Below are positions 6,208-7,044 of a stretch of DNA of 7,044 nucleotides, piece by piece. The position numbers and the translations under genes were made by a program. The stretch covers positions 1 to 7,044 of the forward strand of contig JAAXUL010000418.1 in assembly GCA_013336035.1 (NCBI GenBank), given 5' to 3'. The notes beneath the pieces are model-generated. The model was not told where the DNA came from. It saw only the letters and a program-made list of their open reading frames with translations, and ran no database searches. How positions within the stretch are numbered: position 1 is the first letter of the stretch; each line of letters opens with the position of its first letter. Origin of the DNA: Chloroflexales bacterium. GTDB lineage: Bacteria > Chloroflexota > Chloroflexia > Chloroflexales > Chloroflexaceae.

Positions 6208-6223
6208 GGAGCAGGAGACGATT

Positions 6224-6940
6224 ATGGACCAGCGCGATCTGCCGCTGATTGGGGCGGCGCTGATGGTGGCGGATCTGGCGACCCACGCCGAGTGGCTGGT
6301 GGGCGGACAGCGCGATATCGAGATCCAGGACCCGTTCATCCCCGATGTGCTCGACGGCGACTGGCGGGCCGTGGCGCGCGAGGCCCGCAGGCTGCTGGCG
6401 GGCCACAGCGGGCGCCTGGGCATCCACGGGCCATTCTACAGCCTGAACCTGGCGCCCTTCGACCCGAAGGTGCGCGCCATCACGATCGAGCGGCTACGGC
6501 AGGGGCTCGACTTCGCGGGCGAGCTGGGCGCGACCCACATGGTCGTCCACAGCCCGTTCATGAGCTTCGGCCACCCGGCCCATACCTACACCCCAGCCTC
6601 CCGCCGCCAGTACGACATCGAGGCCGCCCACGCCGTGATCGAGCCGCTGCTGCCCCAGGCCGAGTCGCTCGGCTGCACGATCGTGATCGAGAATATCGCC
6701 GACGGCGGGCCCGCGCCCGTCCTCGACCTGGTGCGCTCGTTCGGCACGCCGCTGGTGCGGGCCAGCCTCGACACCGGCCACGCGACGATTATGCAGCAGG
6801 TTGGCGCCCCGACCCCCGACCAGTGGGTGCGCGAGGCCGGCGATCTGCTCGCCCACGTCCATCTGCAAGACAGCGACGGCCTGCTCGACCGCCACTGGGC
6901 GCCGGGCGACGGCGCGATCAGCTCGGCGACTTCGCGGTGA
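6224..6940 (+). CDS. Sugar phosphate isomerase/epimerase-like TIM barrel, C-terminus lost
   Basis: The protein resembles the xylose isomerase-like / endonuclease IV-like TIM barrel family. Probable metal ligands by comparison with endonuclease IV are His68 (IHGP), His109 (VHSP), Glu156 (IENIAD), Asp183 and His186 (LDTGH), His213 (HVHLQD), and Asp222 with His224 (DRHW). The start ATG has AGGAG six bases upstream, 16 bases after the PLP enzyme stop, so the two form an operon. After WAPGDGAI (residue 232) the expected last strand, which carries the final metal-binding Glu, is absent. Six unrelated residues (SSATSR) precede the stop because the DNA switches out of frame into another gene's sequence. 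The visible product is 238 residues, against about 270-280 expected, and would probably be inactive. The intact gene may encode an epimerase or isomerase of unknown substrate. The truncation looks like a junction rather than a point frameshift. Confidence 0.82.
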   Translation: MDQRDLPLIGAALMVADLATHAEWLVGGQRDIEIQDPFIPDVLDGDWRAVAREARRLLAGHSGRLGIHGPFYSLNLAPFDPKVRAITIERLRQGLDFAGELGATHMVVHSPFMSFGHPAHTYTPASRRQYDIEAAHAVIEPLLPQAESLGCTIVIENIADGGPAPVLDLVRSFGTPLVRASLDTGHATIMQQVGAPTPDQWVREAGDLLAHVHLQDSDGLLDRHWAPGDGAISSATSR

Positions 6941-7044
6941 ACTATGAGGTCCGCTTCGCGATCCACGACTACGAACGGCACCGTGACATCGATGCCGTCT
7001 CGCCTGAACCGGTACCAGAGGAGGTTCATGATATCCGCTTCGAT
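6919..7044 (+). pseudogene. Fragment resembling an MscS-type channel C-terminus, with inverted end
   Basis: In the + frame starting at 6919 the peptide QLGDFAVNYEVRFAIHDYE resembles the C-terminal cytoplasmic domain of MscS-type mechanosensitive channels, where GD(F/S)xVxYE(L/V)R motifs are typical. From 6988 the resemblance stops and the + frame becomes Pro/Glu-rich. The reverse strand of 6988-7044 reads IEADIMNLLWYRFRRDGID, which is what should follow, since MscS proteins carry a WY-x-x-RR-x-GI-x-(I/V) motif there. So the piece is a channel fragment of about 42 codons whose last 19 codons are flipped in place. It has no start and joins the epimerase gene out of frame. MscS assignment is by motif recognition only. 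Confidence 0.6.
6988..7044. repeat. 57-bp segment bounded by short inverted repeats
   Basis: ATCGATGC (6988-6995) and GCTTCGAT (7037-7044) are inverted copies with one mismatch. They bound a segment of exactly 19 codons that reads sensibly only after re-inversion. The right repeat ends on the last base of the window. Confidence 0.7.

Noticed and set aside
5500..6423. Long - strand open frame opposite the PLP enzyme
   Set aside because: It lies antisense to a well-conserved enzyme and spans the junction of two + strand genes. It shows no recognisable motif.
6586..7029. Minus strand frame beginning MNLLWYRFRRDGID as a real gene
   Set aside because: Only its first residues look like protein, and they are explained by the inverted 57-bp block. 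The rest is antisense to the TIM-barrel gene.
6988..7044. Invertible promoter or phase-variation switch driven by the recombinase in this window
   Set aside because: The repeats are only 8 bp with a mismatch and the block is 57 bp. It contains coding sequence, and its end coincides with the window edge, so an artefact is more likely.

Overview
This window is 7,044 bases of very GC-rich bacterial DNA. Codon third positions are almost all G or C in most genes, and strict σ70-type promoters stand out in short AT-rich gaps. Gene styles (an S10 serine carboxypeptidase-like protein, a lipoprotein with a Pro/Thr linker and a DsbA fold, and an excisionase-type HTH protein with an extra helical domain) would suit a Chloroflexota (Chloroflexia) genome. 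That assignment is inference; no rRNA, tRNA or phylogenetic marker is present. Both ends cut through genes, and the right end coincides exactly with the end of an inverted repeat, so the window may be a whole contig.

Left part (1-1778, + strand): the 3' part of an S10-family serine peptidase is followed one base later by an alpha/beta hydrolase with its own Shine-Dalgarno. The pair is an operon of two Ser-His-acid hydrolases, closed by a perfect 10-bp hairpin at 1756-1778. Converging on that hairpin is a complete tyrosine recombinase (1802-2767, - strand) that retains its catalytic residues. It has a gene-free upstream region of about 540 bp (2768-3305). This gap holds a 12-bp perfect palindrome, an AT-rich island with an extended -10 promoter, and a set of inverted repeats that could fold as a structured RNA.

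Middle (3306-5022): two - strand genes encode a secreted DsbA-family thioredoxin-fold lipoprotein (GTG start) and, upstream of it, an excisionase/MerR-type HTH regulator with a C-terminal helical domain. The regulator has a perfect-consensus promoter (TTGACA, 17 bp, TATAAT) and is divergent from the next operon.

Right part (5023-7044, + strand): a PLP-dependent trans-sulfuration-family enzyme is followed by a metal-dependent TIM-barrel sugar phosphate isomerase/epimerase-like gene. The second gene ends abruptly: near position 6919 it runs out of frame into a fragment resembling the C-terminal part of an MscS-type mechanosensitive channel. The last 57 bases of that fragment are an in-place inversion. 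Re-inverting them restores a continuous MscS-like peptide. The simplest explanation is a chimeric or fold-back artefact at a contig end, though a real rearrangement cannot be excluded. No CRISPR array, IS element, tRNA or rRNA was found.
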